From: an uncultured Eubacteriaceae bacterium
Lineage (GTDB): Bacteria > Bacillota > Clostridia > Oscillospirales > Acutalibacteraceae
Direction: 5' to 3'
Assembly: GCA_937905915.1 (NCBI GenBank)
Contig: CALCVR010000048.1
Span: 1 to 12,353 of the forward strand
DNA length: 12,353 bases
Both the position numbers and the translations under genes were made by a program. How positions within the stretch are numbered: the first letter of the stretch is position 1; each line of letters begins with the position of its first letter. The notes beneath the pieces are model-generated. The model made no database searches. It was not told where the DNA came from and saw only the letters and a list, made by a program, of their open reading frames with translations. Positions 6,762 through 12,353 of this stretch are shown piece after piece.

Positions 6762-7592
6762 ATGGAAGAACTCATCAAAGAGGCTTCTAAGGTATACGGC
6801 CAAATTTACAGCAAGGTTCGTAAGCTTAATATCAAGGGCGGCGTGGAGTTCCCGGTTGCCAAATTGAAAGCATCTTTCAAGTGGATTACGGAAAGCACCG
6901 TATCTGAAAAACAAAAAGCTGGAGACATCACCGAAAAAGTGAGCTTCAAGTATAACATTGGCGAAATCCGTTTGGCTGAAACTCTTCTTGCCAATGTTGT
7001 TACGCTGGAACTGTTTGAACAGGAAATGGCGAAGCTGCTTGTCGAGGCCTTTGTGGAAGCCATGGACAAGGGCATTATTTCCGGCACTGGTTCCGGTCAA
7101 TTGCTGGGTATTACCGTCGATTCTAGAGTAAAAAATGTTGTGCAAATGAGCACCGCCGATATTGCTGACTGGACTGTGTGGCGCAAACAGCTATTTGCCA
7201 AGATCCCTCTTTCCAAACGTGGCCAAGGGGAATTTTTGTTCCCCGCATCTACTGTGGAGTCTTACCTTCTGACCATGCAGGATGCTAATAAGCGTCCCTT
7301 GTTCCGCGAAGCCACAGAAGGCACTGTTGGAAATACAGCAGGTACTTTCTTTGGCCGGTCGGTGACATTGGTTGAACCTGATGTCATTAAGGATTTCGAC
7401 ACCGCATCTGCCGGTGATGTGATCGGTGTATACTGGGTTCCCCAAGATTACGCAATCAATACCAACATGCAGTTTGGCGTTAAGCGGTATTTTGATGAGG
7501 ACACCAACGAGTACATCAATAAGGGGCTGACCATCGTTGACGGTAAGATCCTTGACACTTCCGGCTGTTATCTCATCAAGAAGAAGGCATAA
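6762..7592 (+). CDS. Major capsid protein, body (HK97 fold), second part of a broken gene
   Basis: This frame encodes the HK97-fold shell subunit. The first ATG is 6762, but homology-like sequence in this frame begins about 22 codons earlier (SRAGGDTGTTLSTELGAIIPTTI). The true product is therefore the fusion 6337-7592, about 418 residues. Family features include IMEELIKEASKVYGQIYSK, FKWITESTVSEKQKAGDITE (E-loop-like region), VEAMDKGIISGTGSGQLLGI, PLSKRGQGEFLFPASTVESY, FFGRSVTLVEPD, and the C-terminal TIVDGKILDTSGCYLIKKKA. No Shine-Dalgarno sequence precedes ATG 6762, and starting there would remove part of the N-arm, so independent initiation is unlikely. It is followed by connector genes, as expected for the main head protein. 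Confidence 0.9.
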   Translation: MEELIKEASKVYGQIYSKVRKLNIKGGVEFPVAKLKASFKWITESTVSEKQKAGDITEKVSFKYNIGEIRLAETLLANVVTLELFEQEMAKLLVEAFVEAMDKGIISGTGSGQLLGITVDSRVKNVVQMSTADIADWTVWRKQLFAKIPLSKRGQGEFLFPASTVESYLLTMQDANKRPLFREATEGTVGNTAGTFFGRSVTLVEPDVIKDFDTASAGDVIGVYWVPQDYAINTNMQFGVKRYFDEDTNEYINKGLTIVDGKILDTSGCYLIKKKA

Positions 7593-7605
7593 GGGGTGGT
7601 TACAT

Positions 7606-7761
7606 ATGAGTGCAAATATCATTGAAGCTCTGAAAGCTTTAGGAGCCAAATTGTTAAGCACCACCGCAAACACTATTCCTGGTGACGATGTGTGTGAAGT
7701 GATCGACTACATCACGCAAAACTACACGCCGGCATCTCCGGCAGAAGAGGAAGAGCAATAA
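7606..7761 (+). CDS. Small phage protein after the capsid gene (unknown function)
   Basis: A 51-residue acidic protein, MSANIIEALKALGAKLLSTT then a loop and VCEVIDYITQNYTP with an EEEEQ tail. ATG 7606 was chosen because AAGGGGTGG lies a few bases upstream; the same frame is open further upstream inside the capsid gene, but in the wrong reading phase. Two short helices with a polar C-terminus are predicted by eye. Proteins of this size and style recur between the capsid gene and the first connector gene in Clostridia siphoviruses. Their function is not known to me; a capsid-associated or assembly role is only suggested by position. Confidence 0.65.
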   Translation: MSANIIEALKALGAKLLSTTANTIPGDDVCEVIDYITQNYTPASPAEEEEQ

Positions 7762-7788
7762 AATATGGATGAGTAAGGGTGACCAAGT

Positions 7789-8070
7789 GTGGCAGATTAC
7801 CAAATGTTGATAACCGTCAAAAAATTTCTTGGGTTAAGCGGTAATGACTTCCACGATGATTTGTTGTTATCGTATATCGATGAAGTCGAGCAGTATCTAC
7901 TTGATTCGGGGGTGAGTATGGAGGTTATCAGCTCTCCTGGCGCCGCCGGAGTCATCGCGCGTGGCGTTTCCGATTTGTGGAATTATGGATCTGGAAACGC
8001 TACGCTTAGCCCATATTTTTTCCAACGTGCAATACAATTAACTTACAAAAAGGGTGATGTGGATGGCTGA
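7789..8070 (+). CDS. Head-tail connector protein (gp6-like)
   Basis: A 93-residue protein from GTG 7789, about 7 bases after AAGGGTG. The pattern MADYQMLITVKKFLGLSGNDFHDDLLLSYIDEVEQYLL, then GAAGVIARGVSDLWNYGSGNATLSPYFFQRAIQL, matches the all-helical gp6/gp15-like adaptor family that forms a ring beneath the portal. Length is normal to slightly short. Its position as the first connector after the capsid fits. Its last 8 bases overlap the next gene. Confidence 0.8.
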   Translation: MADYQMLITVKKFLGLSGNDFHDDLLLSYIDEVEQYLLDSGVSMEVISSPGAAGVIARGVSDLWNYGSGNATLSPYFFQRAIQLTYKKGDVDG

Positions 8071-8416
8071 GTATAGGCCCCAGCTTCCCTTCACAACACC
8101 ACTACGGCTGTTGATCCCTACTTACGAAACTGTTAAAGGCACAACAGTCAAAAAGTTCCCCGCTGTTTCTACCGCCCCTATCATATTTGCATCGTTCAAA
8201 ACTTATGGGGGCACCGAGACAACCGTCAATGATGTGTATACTTTAATAGATACAGCAGATATTGAGACGTGGTTCCGGCCTGATATCCGTTCGGATTGTG
8301 AAATTGTACGGGCGGTTGATGGGGCGCGGTATGAAATTATTAACGAACCGGAAAACATCAGCATGAGAAACCAATTTTTGAAGTTCAAGGTTCAGCGGGT
8401 AAAAGGGGGAGCGTGA
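8063..8416 (+). CDS. Head-closure / head-tail adaptor protein
   Basis: A 117-residue protein. ATG 8063 is preferred because AAAAGGGTGATG lies just upstream; alternative in-frame starts at 8054 and 8057 would add two or three residues. The content is mainly beta (PLRLLIPTYETVKGTTVKKF, PIIFASFKTYGGTETTVNDVYTLIDTADIETWFRPDI, DGARYEIINEPENISMRNQFLKFKVQRV). This is the usual pattern of the small beta-barrel adaptors that close the head below the connector ring (SPP1 gp16 / HK97 gp7 role). It overlaps both neighbours slightly. The family call rests on position and pattern rather than on a diagnostic motif. Confidence 0.7.
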   Translation: MAEYRPQLPFTTPLRLLIPTYETVKGTTVKKFPAVSTAPIIFASFKTYGGTETTVNDVYTLIDTADIETWFRPDIRSDCEIVRAVDGARYEIINEPENISMRNQFLKFKVQRVKGGA

Positions 8417-8826
8417 TGGGAAGAAACAAGCTCACTCTTAGATTTGACGGATTGGAAGAATACATACAACGTCTGGAAAATCTTGATAAAGATATCCGGC
8501 CCGTTGTAGAGGAATCTCTAATTGAAAGCAAGCGGCTGGTACATCAAGAAATTCAAACGGCAATGGCTCCACATAACAGGACATACCAGACCATTAAATC
8601 CCTGGCAAAAGGGGAAAAAGTGGAATGGAATGGATCTGTAGCAAGTATTGACGTAGGCTTTGACCTTGGCAATGGCGGCATGCCTTCCATTTATCTGATG
8701 TATGGCACTCCCAGAATGGCAAAAGATCAAAAGCTCTATAATGCTATCTACGGGACAAGCATCCGAAAAAAGGTTTCTGAACTACAGAAAAAGCTATTCC
8801 AAGAAGCGGTTGGGGAAAGGATGTGA
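8416..8826 (+). CDS. HK97 gp10-like neck/tail completion protein
   Basis: A 136-residue protein starting at ATG 8416, overlapping the previous stop as TGATG, with AGGGGGAG about 6 bases upstream; GTG 8413 would add one residue. The sequence starts GRNKLTLRFDGLEEYIQRLENLDKDI, then VVEESLIESKRLVHQEIQTAM, then PHNRTYQTIKSLAKGEKVEWNGSVASIDVGFDL, ending YLMYGTPRMAKDQKLYNAIYG plus a basic helix. This matches the HK97 gp10-like family, which takes part in the head-tail interface. Length is normal. Confidence 0.85.
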   Translation: MGRNKLTLRFDGLEEYIQRLENLDKDIRPVVEESLIESKRLVHQEIQTAMAPHNRTYQTIKSLAKGEKVEWNGSVASIDVGFDLGNGGMPSIYLMYGTPRMAKDQKLYNAIYGTSIRKKVSELQKKLFQEAVGERM

Positions 8827-8830
8827 AAAC

Positions 8831-9175
8831 ATGGAGGACTTGCTTATAAGCACTCTTAGCGTCTTTGGATATCCGATATTTCGCCAAGGCTCTATGTCGA
8901 AGGACGCAAAATACCCGGACTATTTTTTTACATTCTGGAACAATGCTTCTGATAGCGACGGTTTCTTTGACAATTCTGATTCGCGAACTATTTGGGACTA
9001 TGATTGTAATTTTTATAGTATAGATCCCGAAAAGACATATTCAGAACTTTCAAAAGCGATTTCCGTTTTAAAAAAGGCGGGATTTATTGTTGGCGGTAAG
9101 GGGTATGATGTTGCCAGTGATGAAATCAGCCACACAGGACGTGGCGTAAACGTCCTGTATATGGAAAACAATTGA
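8831..9175 (+). CDS. Tail terminator / tail completion protein
   Basis: A 114-residue protein starting at ATG 8831, four bases after the previous stop, with AAAGGA about 9 bases upstream. The N-terminus MEDLLISTLSVFGYPIFRQG leads into PDYFFTFWNNASDSDGFFDN, WDYDCNFYSIDPEKTYSELSKAISVLKKAGFIV, then GKGYDVASDEISHTGRGVNVLYME. This alpha/beta pattern and its position right before the tube protein are those of the terminator that caps the tail tube and joins it to the head (lambda gpU role). No breaks are seen. Confidence 0.78.
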   Translation: MEDLLISTLSVFGYPIFRQGSMSKDAKYPDYFFTFWNNASDSDGFFDNSDSRTIWDYDCNFYSIDPEKTYSELSKAISVLKKAGFIVGGKGYDVASDEISHTGRGVNVLYMENN

Positions 9176-9196
9176 TTAATATTAGGAGGTTATATG

Positions 9197-9832
9197 ATGT
9201 CTACTATTACAGAATACCGGGGTGTCGAAGGGCTGGTATATGCTGAGGTAACAAAAGACGATAACGCCAGCGAGCCTGATGGCGGCTATGTAACTGGTGA
9301 AGTCAAACCGTTGGCTGGCGTAGGTGAAATTAGCCGGACGACTGAATCTAGCTCCGAACCTCACTATTATGACAACTTACCTGCAATTGTCATTGACTCA
9401 ACTGGATCGGATGAGGTGACCTGTACTGTTTCAGCTATCCCATTGGATGTATTAGCCGAAGTCACCGGCCAATATTATGACAAAGAAACCGGTATGATGG
9501 TGGAGGGCGAAAGAACTTCAAAATATTTTGCTCTTGGTTATCGCACGCAGAAGACCGACGGTAGCGAAGTTCTTGTGTGGCGTTTAAAGGGTACATTTAG
9601 CATCCCTGATAATACTCACGCCACTAAGGACGACGGCACCGAGGCAAACGGCCAGGAGATTACCTACACCGGCATTGCCACGACCCATAAATTTACCAAG
9701 ACAGGGAAAAGCGCTAAGGCTATCAATGTGGATACGAGTCTTGACTTAGTGGACACGGCAGAGTTTTTCAAAACAGTTCAAACACCGGACAAGGTAACCG
9801 CAAAGCCCAAAGCGTTAAAAACTGTAAAATAA
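9197..9832 (+). CDS. Major tail (tube) protein, phi13/TP901-1 type
   Basis: A 211-residue tail-tube subunit. Two adjacent ATGs (9194 and 9197) follow AGGAGG (9184-9189). I prefer 9197 for its 7-base spacing; 9194 would have only 4. The protein reads MSTITEYRGVEGLVYAEVTKDD, then GEVKPLAGVGEISRTTESSSEPHYYDNLPAIVI, then TVSAIPLDVLAEVTGQYYD, then ALGYRTQKTDGSEVLVWRLKGTFS. These segments are typical of the phi13-family major tail protein. The C-terminus is Lys-rich (VTAKPKALKTVK). A stem-loop follows directly, consistent with a need for high and separately controlled expression of tube protein. Confidence 0.92.
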   Translation: MSTITEYRGVEGLVYAEVTKDDNASEPDGGYVTGEVKPLAGVGEISRTTESSSEPHYYDNLPAIVIDSTGSDEVTCTVSAIPLDVLAEVTGQYYDKETGMMVEGERTSKYFALGYRTQKTDGSEVLVWRLKGTFSIPDNTHATKDDGTEANGQEITYTGIATTHKFTKTGKSAKAINVDTSLDLVDTAEFFKTVQTPDKVTAKPKALKTVK

Positions 9833-9842
9833 TTACTATTTT

Positions 9843-9874
9843 AGGGGTGGGCACATTGCCTGCCCCTTTGTTTT
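9843..9874 (+). terminator. Stem-loop with T-rich tail after the tube gene
   Basis: AGGGGTGGGCA (9843-9853) pairs with TGCCTGCCCCT (9857-9867) along 11 positions, two of them G-U, around a CAT loop, followed by TTGTTTT. It begins 11 bases after the tube stop and ends about 25 bases before the chaperone start. It fits a Rho-independent terminator, probably partial, because the operon plainly continues. It would favour tube protein over downstream tail genes. Confidence 0.75.
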
Positions 9875-9891
9875 ACAAGGAGAGATTTTTT

Positions 9892-10101
9892 ATGGAATTG
9901 AAACTTAACATTTATGCAAAAAATGACAAAGGCCGCTACGAACTTGAAAAGACCTATATGTCCGAAGCAGTTGATATTATGTTTGGTACTGCTGAAGACT
10001 TGTTTGGTATGCTAGGCGACTTAGACATCAAGGACAACAAGGAACTTCTTAATGCGGTTACAAAAGGCTTCTCGAGGCTTAATTTTTATCGGTGTGACTG
10101 A
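9892..10101 (+). CDS. Tail assembly chaperone (G-like), first part, ended early by a frame break
   Basis: ATG 9892 lies about 10 bases after AAGGAGAG. The 69 residues MELKLNIYAKNDKGRYELEK..., then AVDIMFGTAEDLFGMLGDLDIKDNKELLNAVTKGFSRL, match the start of gpG-like tail assembly chaperones, which hold the tape measure protein during tail assembly. After SRL the frame runs into NFYRCD and TGA at 10099-10101. The rest of the protein (IFIGVTDDELRRTKVKELIP...) lies in the frame shifted by +1. The normal product would be about 104 residues ending at 10207. Either a small indel or deletion has occurred at about 10075-10090, or the sequence is in error. Confidence 0.8.
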   Translation: MELKLNIYAKNDKGRYELEKTYMSEAVDIMFGTAEDLFGMLGDLDIKDNKELLNAVTKGFSRLNFYRCD

Positions 10102-10207
10102 TGATGAATTGCGCCGTACCAAGGTTAAAGAGCTTATCCCGTTGTTTGTTAACATTTTTTCCGAACTATTTAAATGGAGCGGAAAATGTGTTAGCGAAAA
10201 AAACTAA
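10052..10207 (+). CDS. Tail assembly chaperone (G-like), second part in another frame
   Basis: An open frame of 51 codons from ATG 10052 to TAA 10207. From residue ~10 it reads LIFIGVTDDELRRTKVKELIPLFVNIF, the usual C-terminal half of a gpG-like chaperone, ending SGKCVSEKN. AAGGAA at 10039-10044 lies 7 bases before ATG 10052, so weak independent initiation is possible. The first ~9 residues (MRLQKASRG) are a shadow of the upstream frame. It leads straight into the -1 frameshift site at its last codons, so it is the functional zero frame for making the GT fusion. Best read as the second part of a broken gene. Confidence 0.7.
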   Translation: MRLQKASRGLIFIGVTDDELRRTKVKELIPLFVNIFSELFKWSGKCVSEKN

Positions 10208-10231
10208 GCAGGGATGGTGAGACGGCATCCC
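10198..10231 (+). promoter_or_regulatory. Programmed -1 ribosomal frameshift signal (A AAA AAC plus stem-loop)
   Basis: The zero frame reads GAA AAA AAC TAA. The heptamer A AAA AAC (10198-10204) is the most efficient known class of bacterial -1 slippery site. Six bases later GGGATG (10211-10216) can pair perfectly with CATCCC (10226-10231) around a 9-base loop. After slippage the next codon is CTA (10204-10206), and the frame then stays open to TAA 10435-10437 through a recognisable T domain. The arrangement mirrors the lambda G/GT chaperone frameshift. Confidence 0.9.
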
Positions 10232-10437
10232 AAAGCACTTACGAATCATTTTTTGAAGTAGAATGTGCGCTCTGCGAAGGATTTCCTGCCCTAACCCCCT
10301 TCTCGATAAGGAGGGAAACCGCTTATGAAGTGTTTTTACTTCTATACCGTCTCCAAGCTCACAAAAAAAAGAGTAAGACAGATGAAAGCAAAAAATCTGG
10401 GTCGATTAGGCGCCCGGCTGGTGACAATTGGTTCTAA
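10204..10437 (+). CDS. Tail assembly chaperone T domain, made only as a -1 frameshift fusion (GT)
   Basis: This is the 77-codon extension reached by slippage at A AAA AAC; it has no start codon of its own at the junction. It reads LSRDGETASQSTYESFFEVE, then CALCEGFPALTPFSIRRETAYEVFLLLYRLQAHKKK, ending SIRRPAGDNWF. The acidic-aromatic ESFFEVE patch, the FPALTPFSIRRET stretch and the terminal RRPAGDNWF are typical of the T part of chaperone fusions in Bacillota siphoviruses. The fusion binds both tape measure and tube protein at low stoichiometry relative to the short form. It ends 14 bases before the tape measure start, the standard order. This domain itself is intact. Confidence 0.85.
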   Translation, partial: LSRDGETASQSTYESFFEVECALCEGFPALTPFSIRRETAYEVFLLLYRLQAHKKKSKTDESKKSGSIRRPAGDNWF

Positions 10438-10451
10438 TGTGAGGTGGTGCT

Positions 10452-12353
10452 ATGGCAAACAATACAGAACCAACCACGAAATTTAAAGCTGACATATCTG
10501 AGCTAAAAGCGGCGATGCAACAGGCTGCCCGAGATGTCAGGCTAGCCAACGCCGAATTCAAGGCGGCATCCAGTGGTATGGATGACTGGTCGAATAGTGC
10601 TGATGGCATAAGCGCCAAGTTAAAACAACTTAACACCGTGTTAGACGCTGAGGAAAGAAAACTGGCTGCACTAGAAGAACAGCACCGTCTAGTTGTGCAA
10701 GAGCAGGGAGAAAATTCGAGAGGTGCCCAAGAACTAGCGATTAAGATCGCTAATCAACAAGCAGTAGTCAACAGAACTGCACGAGAAATTAGAACTTATA
10801 GTGATCGATTGGATGAGTTGGAAAACTCTAGTGACGACACTTCTGGTGCACTAAAAGATATGGACGCTGCCGCGAAACAAGCGGGTAAATCGGTAGAAGA
10901 CGCTGGCGACTCCGCTAAAAACAGTGGGGACGGTTTCACGGTTTTAAAGGGCGCTATGGCTAATCTCGTTTCGCAAGGCATAAGTTCCATGATTAGCGAA
11001 ATCGGTAATTTAGCGACTTCGTTTTTCAACCTGGCCGAGAGCACACGTGAAACTAGAACCAACATGGCTAAGTTGGAGGCTGGGTTCACGACTGCCGGGT
11101 TGAGTGCGGAAGATGCTTCGGCTACTTATCAAGAGTTTTATGGCATTTTAGGCGATGAAGGACAGGCAACCGAGGCAAGCGCCCATCTTGCGCAATTGGC
11201 GAACAATCAAGAAGATTTGCAAAAATGGACTACCATCGCCACAGGCGTATATGCAACATTTGGCGATAGCCTTCCAATTGAGGGGCTAACCGAGGCAGCC
11301 AACGAAACTGCAAAAACAGGTGCACTAACTGGTAGTTTGGCTGACGCGCTCAATTGGGCTGGTGTTAATGAAGAGGATTTTCAAAGCAAATTGGATGCCT
11401 GCTCGAGCGAACAAGAACGACAAGCATTAATCACCAATACGCTTAACGGGCTATATAGTGACGCTAGCAATGCATATAAAGAACTTAACGGAGATGTAAT
11501 CGAAGCACAAAAGCAGACTGCAAGATACTCGCAATCCCTGGCTGAAATTGGAAAATCTGCCGAACCATTGAACACAATGTTCAAGAGTTTTTCAGCAGAT
11601 ATCTTAGAATCGATGACCCCAGCACTTGCTGGAATTGCCAGTGGTTTTAGTGCTATGATTCGTGGCGGAGACGATGCCGCCGAAGGAATAGATACGTTTC
11701 GAGAAAGTGTCACTAGCTTGACCGATACTATAGGCGAAACAGTTGTCAATCTTCTTCCAACCTTGTCCGGCGCAATAAGAGTACTATTTCCAGAAATCGT
11801 TAATGTAATTCTTTCCATGGTGCCACTCCTAATTGATACAGTAGCGGTGGTGATTTCACAGATATCTTATATGCTAATAGATATGTTACCATCTATCGTA
11901 GACACAGTAGCTACAACAATTACGAGCATAATGAGTTATCTTGCTGAGATTTTACCAGAAATTTTAGATAGTATAGTTTCAATTATCCCTCAAATCGTAG
12001 ATGCAATTTCTTCTGGCAGTACTCAGATGTTGAGTGGTGCAATTGATTTATTAATGGCGTTGGTGGAGGCAATTCCGATTGTAGTTACGCAATTACTAGC
12101 CGAATTACCAAAAATCATTACCGCGATTGTTGACACACTTCTTAATGCAATACCGCGATTACTAGATGCCGCAGAAGACCTATTAATGGCGATAGTTGAG
12201 GCAATTCCCTCCATAATCCTACAACTTACCAGCACTCTTCCGTCTATCATTACCACGATTATTAATGCTGTAGTTTCCGCAGTTCCAAAGCTATTAAGCG
12301 CCGCGATTACTCTCTTTATGGCAATAATTAAAGCGATTCCTACCATAATTAAT
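10452..12353 (+). CDS. Tail tape measure protein, 5' part
   Basis: An open frame of 634 codons from ATG 10452 (GAGGTGG about 5 bases upstream) to the right edge without a stop. The protein sets tail length and enters the cell envelope at infection. Residues ~1-150 are charged coiled coil (KADISELKAAMQQAARDVRL, LDAEERKLAALEEQHRLV). Residues ~161-196 are hydrophobic/amphipathic (FTVLKGAMANLVSQGISSMI). A conserved TMP-type core follows (RETRTNMAKLEAGFTTAGLS, then the region around ATGVYATFGDSLPIEGL). From ~residue 440 the chain is a run of Ile/Leu-rich helices with regularly placed prolines, becoming exact 44-residue repeats from residue 533. Position after the G/GT chaperones confirms the call. 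Confidence 0.93.
   Translation, partial: MANNTEPTTKFKADISELKAAMQQAARDVRLANAEFKAASSGMDDWSNSADGISAKLKQLNTVLDAEERKLAALEEQHRLVVQEQGENSRGAQELAIKIANQQAVVNRTAREIRTYSDRLDELENSSDDTSGALKDMDAAAKQAGKSVEDAGDSAKNSGDGFTVLKGAMANLVSQGISSMISEIGNLATSFFNLAESTRETRTNMAKLEAGFTTAGLSAEDASATYQEFYGILGDEGQATEASAHLAQLANNQEDLQKWTTIATGVYATFGDSLPIEGLTEAANETAKTGALTGSLADALNWAGVNEEDFQSKLDACSSEQERQALITNTLNGLYSDASNAYKELNGDVIEAQKQTARYSQSLAEIGKSAEPLNTMFKSFSADILESMTPALAGIASGFSAMIRGGDDAAEGIDTFRESVTSLTDTIGETVVNLLPTLSGAIRVLFPEIVNVILSMVPLLIDTVAVVISQISYMLIDMLPSIVDTVATTITSIMSYLAEILPEILDSIVSIIPQIVDAISSGSTQMLSGAIDLLMALVEAIPIVVTQLLAELPKIITAIVDTLLNAIPRLLDAAEDLLMAIVEAIPSIILQLTSTLPSIITTIINAVVSAVPKLLSAAITLFMAIIKAIPTIIN
12048..12353 (+). repeat. 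132-bp (44-residue) tandem repeats in the tape measure gene
   Basis: Units run 12048-12179, 12180-12311 and 12312 to the edge, as shown by TTAATGGCG at 12051 and 12183 and TTTATGGCA at 12315, each 132 bases apart. The protein units begin LLMALVEAIP, LLMAIVEAIP and LFMAIIKAIP. Each full unit has prolines at positions 10, 21 and 36. DNA identity is partial, so the units are old but kept in register. Such repeats are a known way for tape measure proteins to change length. Confidence 0.85.

Noticed and set aside
9847..9891. Upstream extension of the chaperone gene to an earlier in-frame start
   Set aside because: The extension encodes the stem-loop region (MGTLPAPLFYKERFF) and would place the start before the AAGGAGAG site; ATG 9892 has proper spacing and matches the family start.
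11381..12346. Long reverse-strand frames within the tape measure gene
   Set aside because: They arise from the repetitive Ile/Leu/Ala codons of the forward gene, lack Shine-Dalgarno sites, and lie fully inside a clear forward gene.
1..12353. CRISPR array, tRNA, rRNA, insertion sequence, integrase or attachment site
   Set aside because: No regular repeat-spacer pattern, no cloverleaf-like or rRNA sequence, no transposase frame with inverted ends, and essentially no non-coding space to hold them.

Overview
This window is part of the late (morphogenesis) region of a tailed phage or prophage with a long non-contractile tail (siphovirus type, HK97-like head). Every supported gene is on the + strand, and genes abut or overlap by a few bases, as in one polycistronic late operon. 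Strong AGGAGG-type ribosome binding sites, frequent GTG/TTG starts and the protein families point to a host in the Bacillota, most likely a gut Clostridia/Oscillospiraceae-type bacterium. That host call is inference; no integrase, attachment site or host gene is visible, so integrated and free states cannot be told apart.

Layout: (i) 1-2820 holds four tail-tip or receptor-binding genes: the 3' end of one tail protein, a repeat-containing tail fibre protein, a Cys-rich parallel beta-helix tailspike-like protein, and a protein with two aromatic-rich CBM5/12-like modules. (ii) 2805-4487 is the terminase large subunit, whose start lies inside the end of the last tail gene. (iii) 4492-7592 is the portal, prohead protease and HK97-type major capsid protein. 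The capsid gene is broken by a frameshift at the junction between its scaffolding (delta) domain and its body. (iv) 7606-9175 holds a small conserved-type protein, the head-tail connector, the head-closure protein, a gp10-like neck/tail protein and the tail terminator. (v) 9197-9832 is the major tail (tube) protein, followed by a stem-loop. (vi) 9892-10437 is the tail assembly chaperone pair (lambda G/GT type), with a textbook -1 frameshift site (A AAA AAC, 6-nt spacer, 6-bp stem). Its first part carries a second, unrelated frame break. (vii) 10452 to the right edge is the 5' part of the tape measure gene, ending in 44-residue tandem repeats.

Together the genes package DNA (terminase through the portal), build and mature the head (protease and capsid), join head to tail (connectors and terminator), and build the tail (tube, chaperones, tape measure) and its host-recognition tip. 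There is no stretch of 300 bases without a gene.

I do not see a clearly new biological system. The points most worth checking are the two frame breaks in essential virion genes, the abrupt tail-fibre/terminase junction with its change in base composition, the frameshift signal in the chaperone gene, and the regular cysteine ladder in the beta-helix protein.
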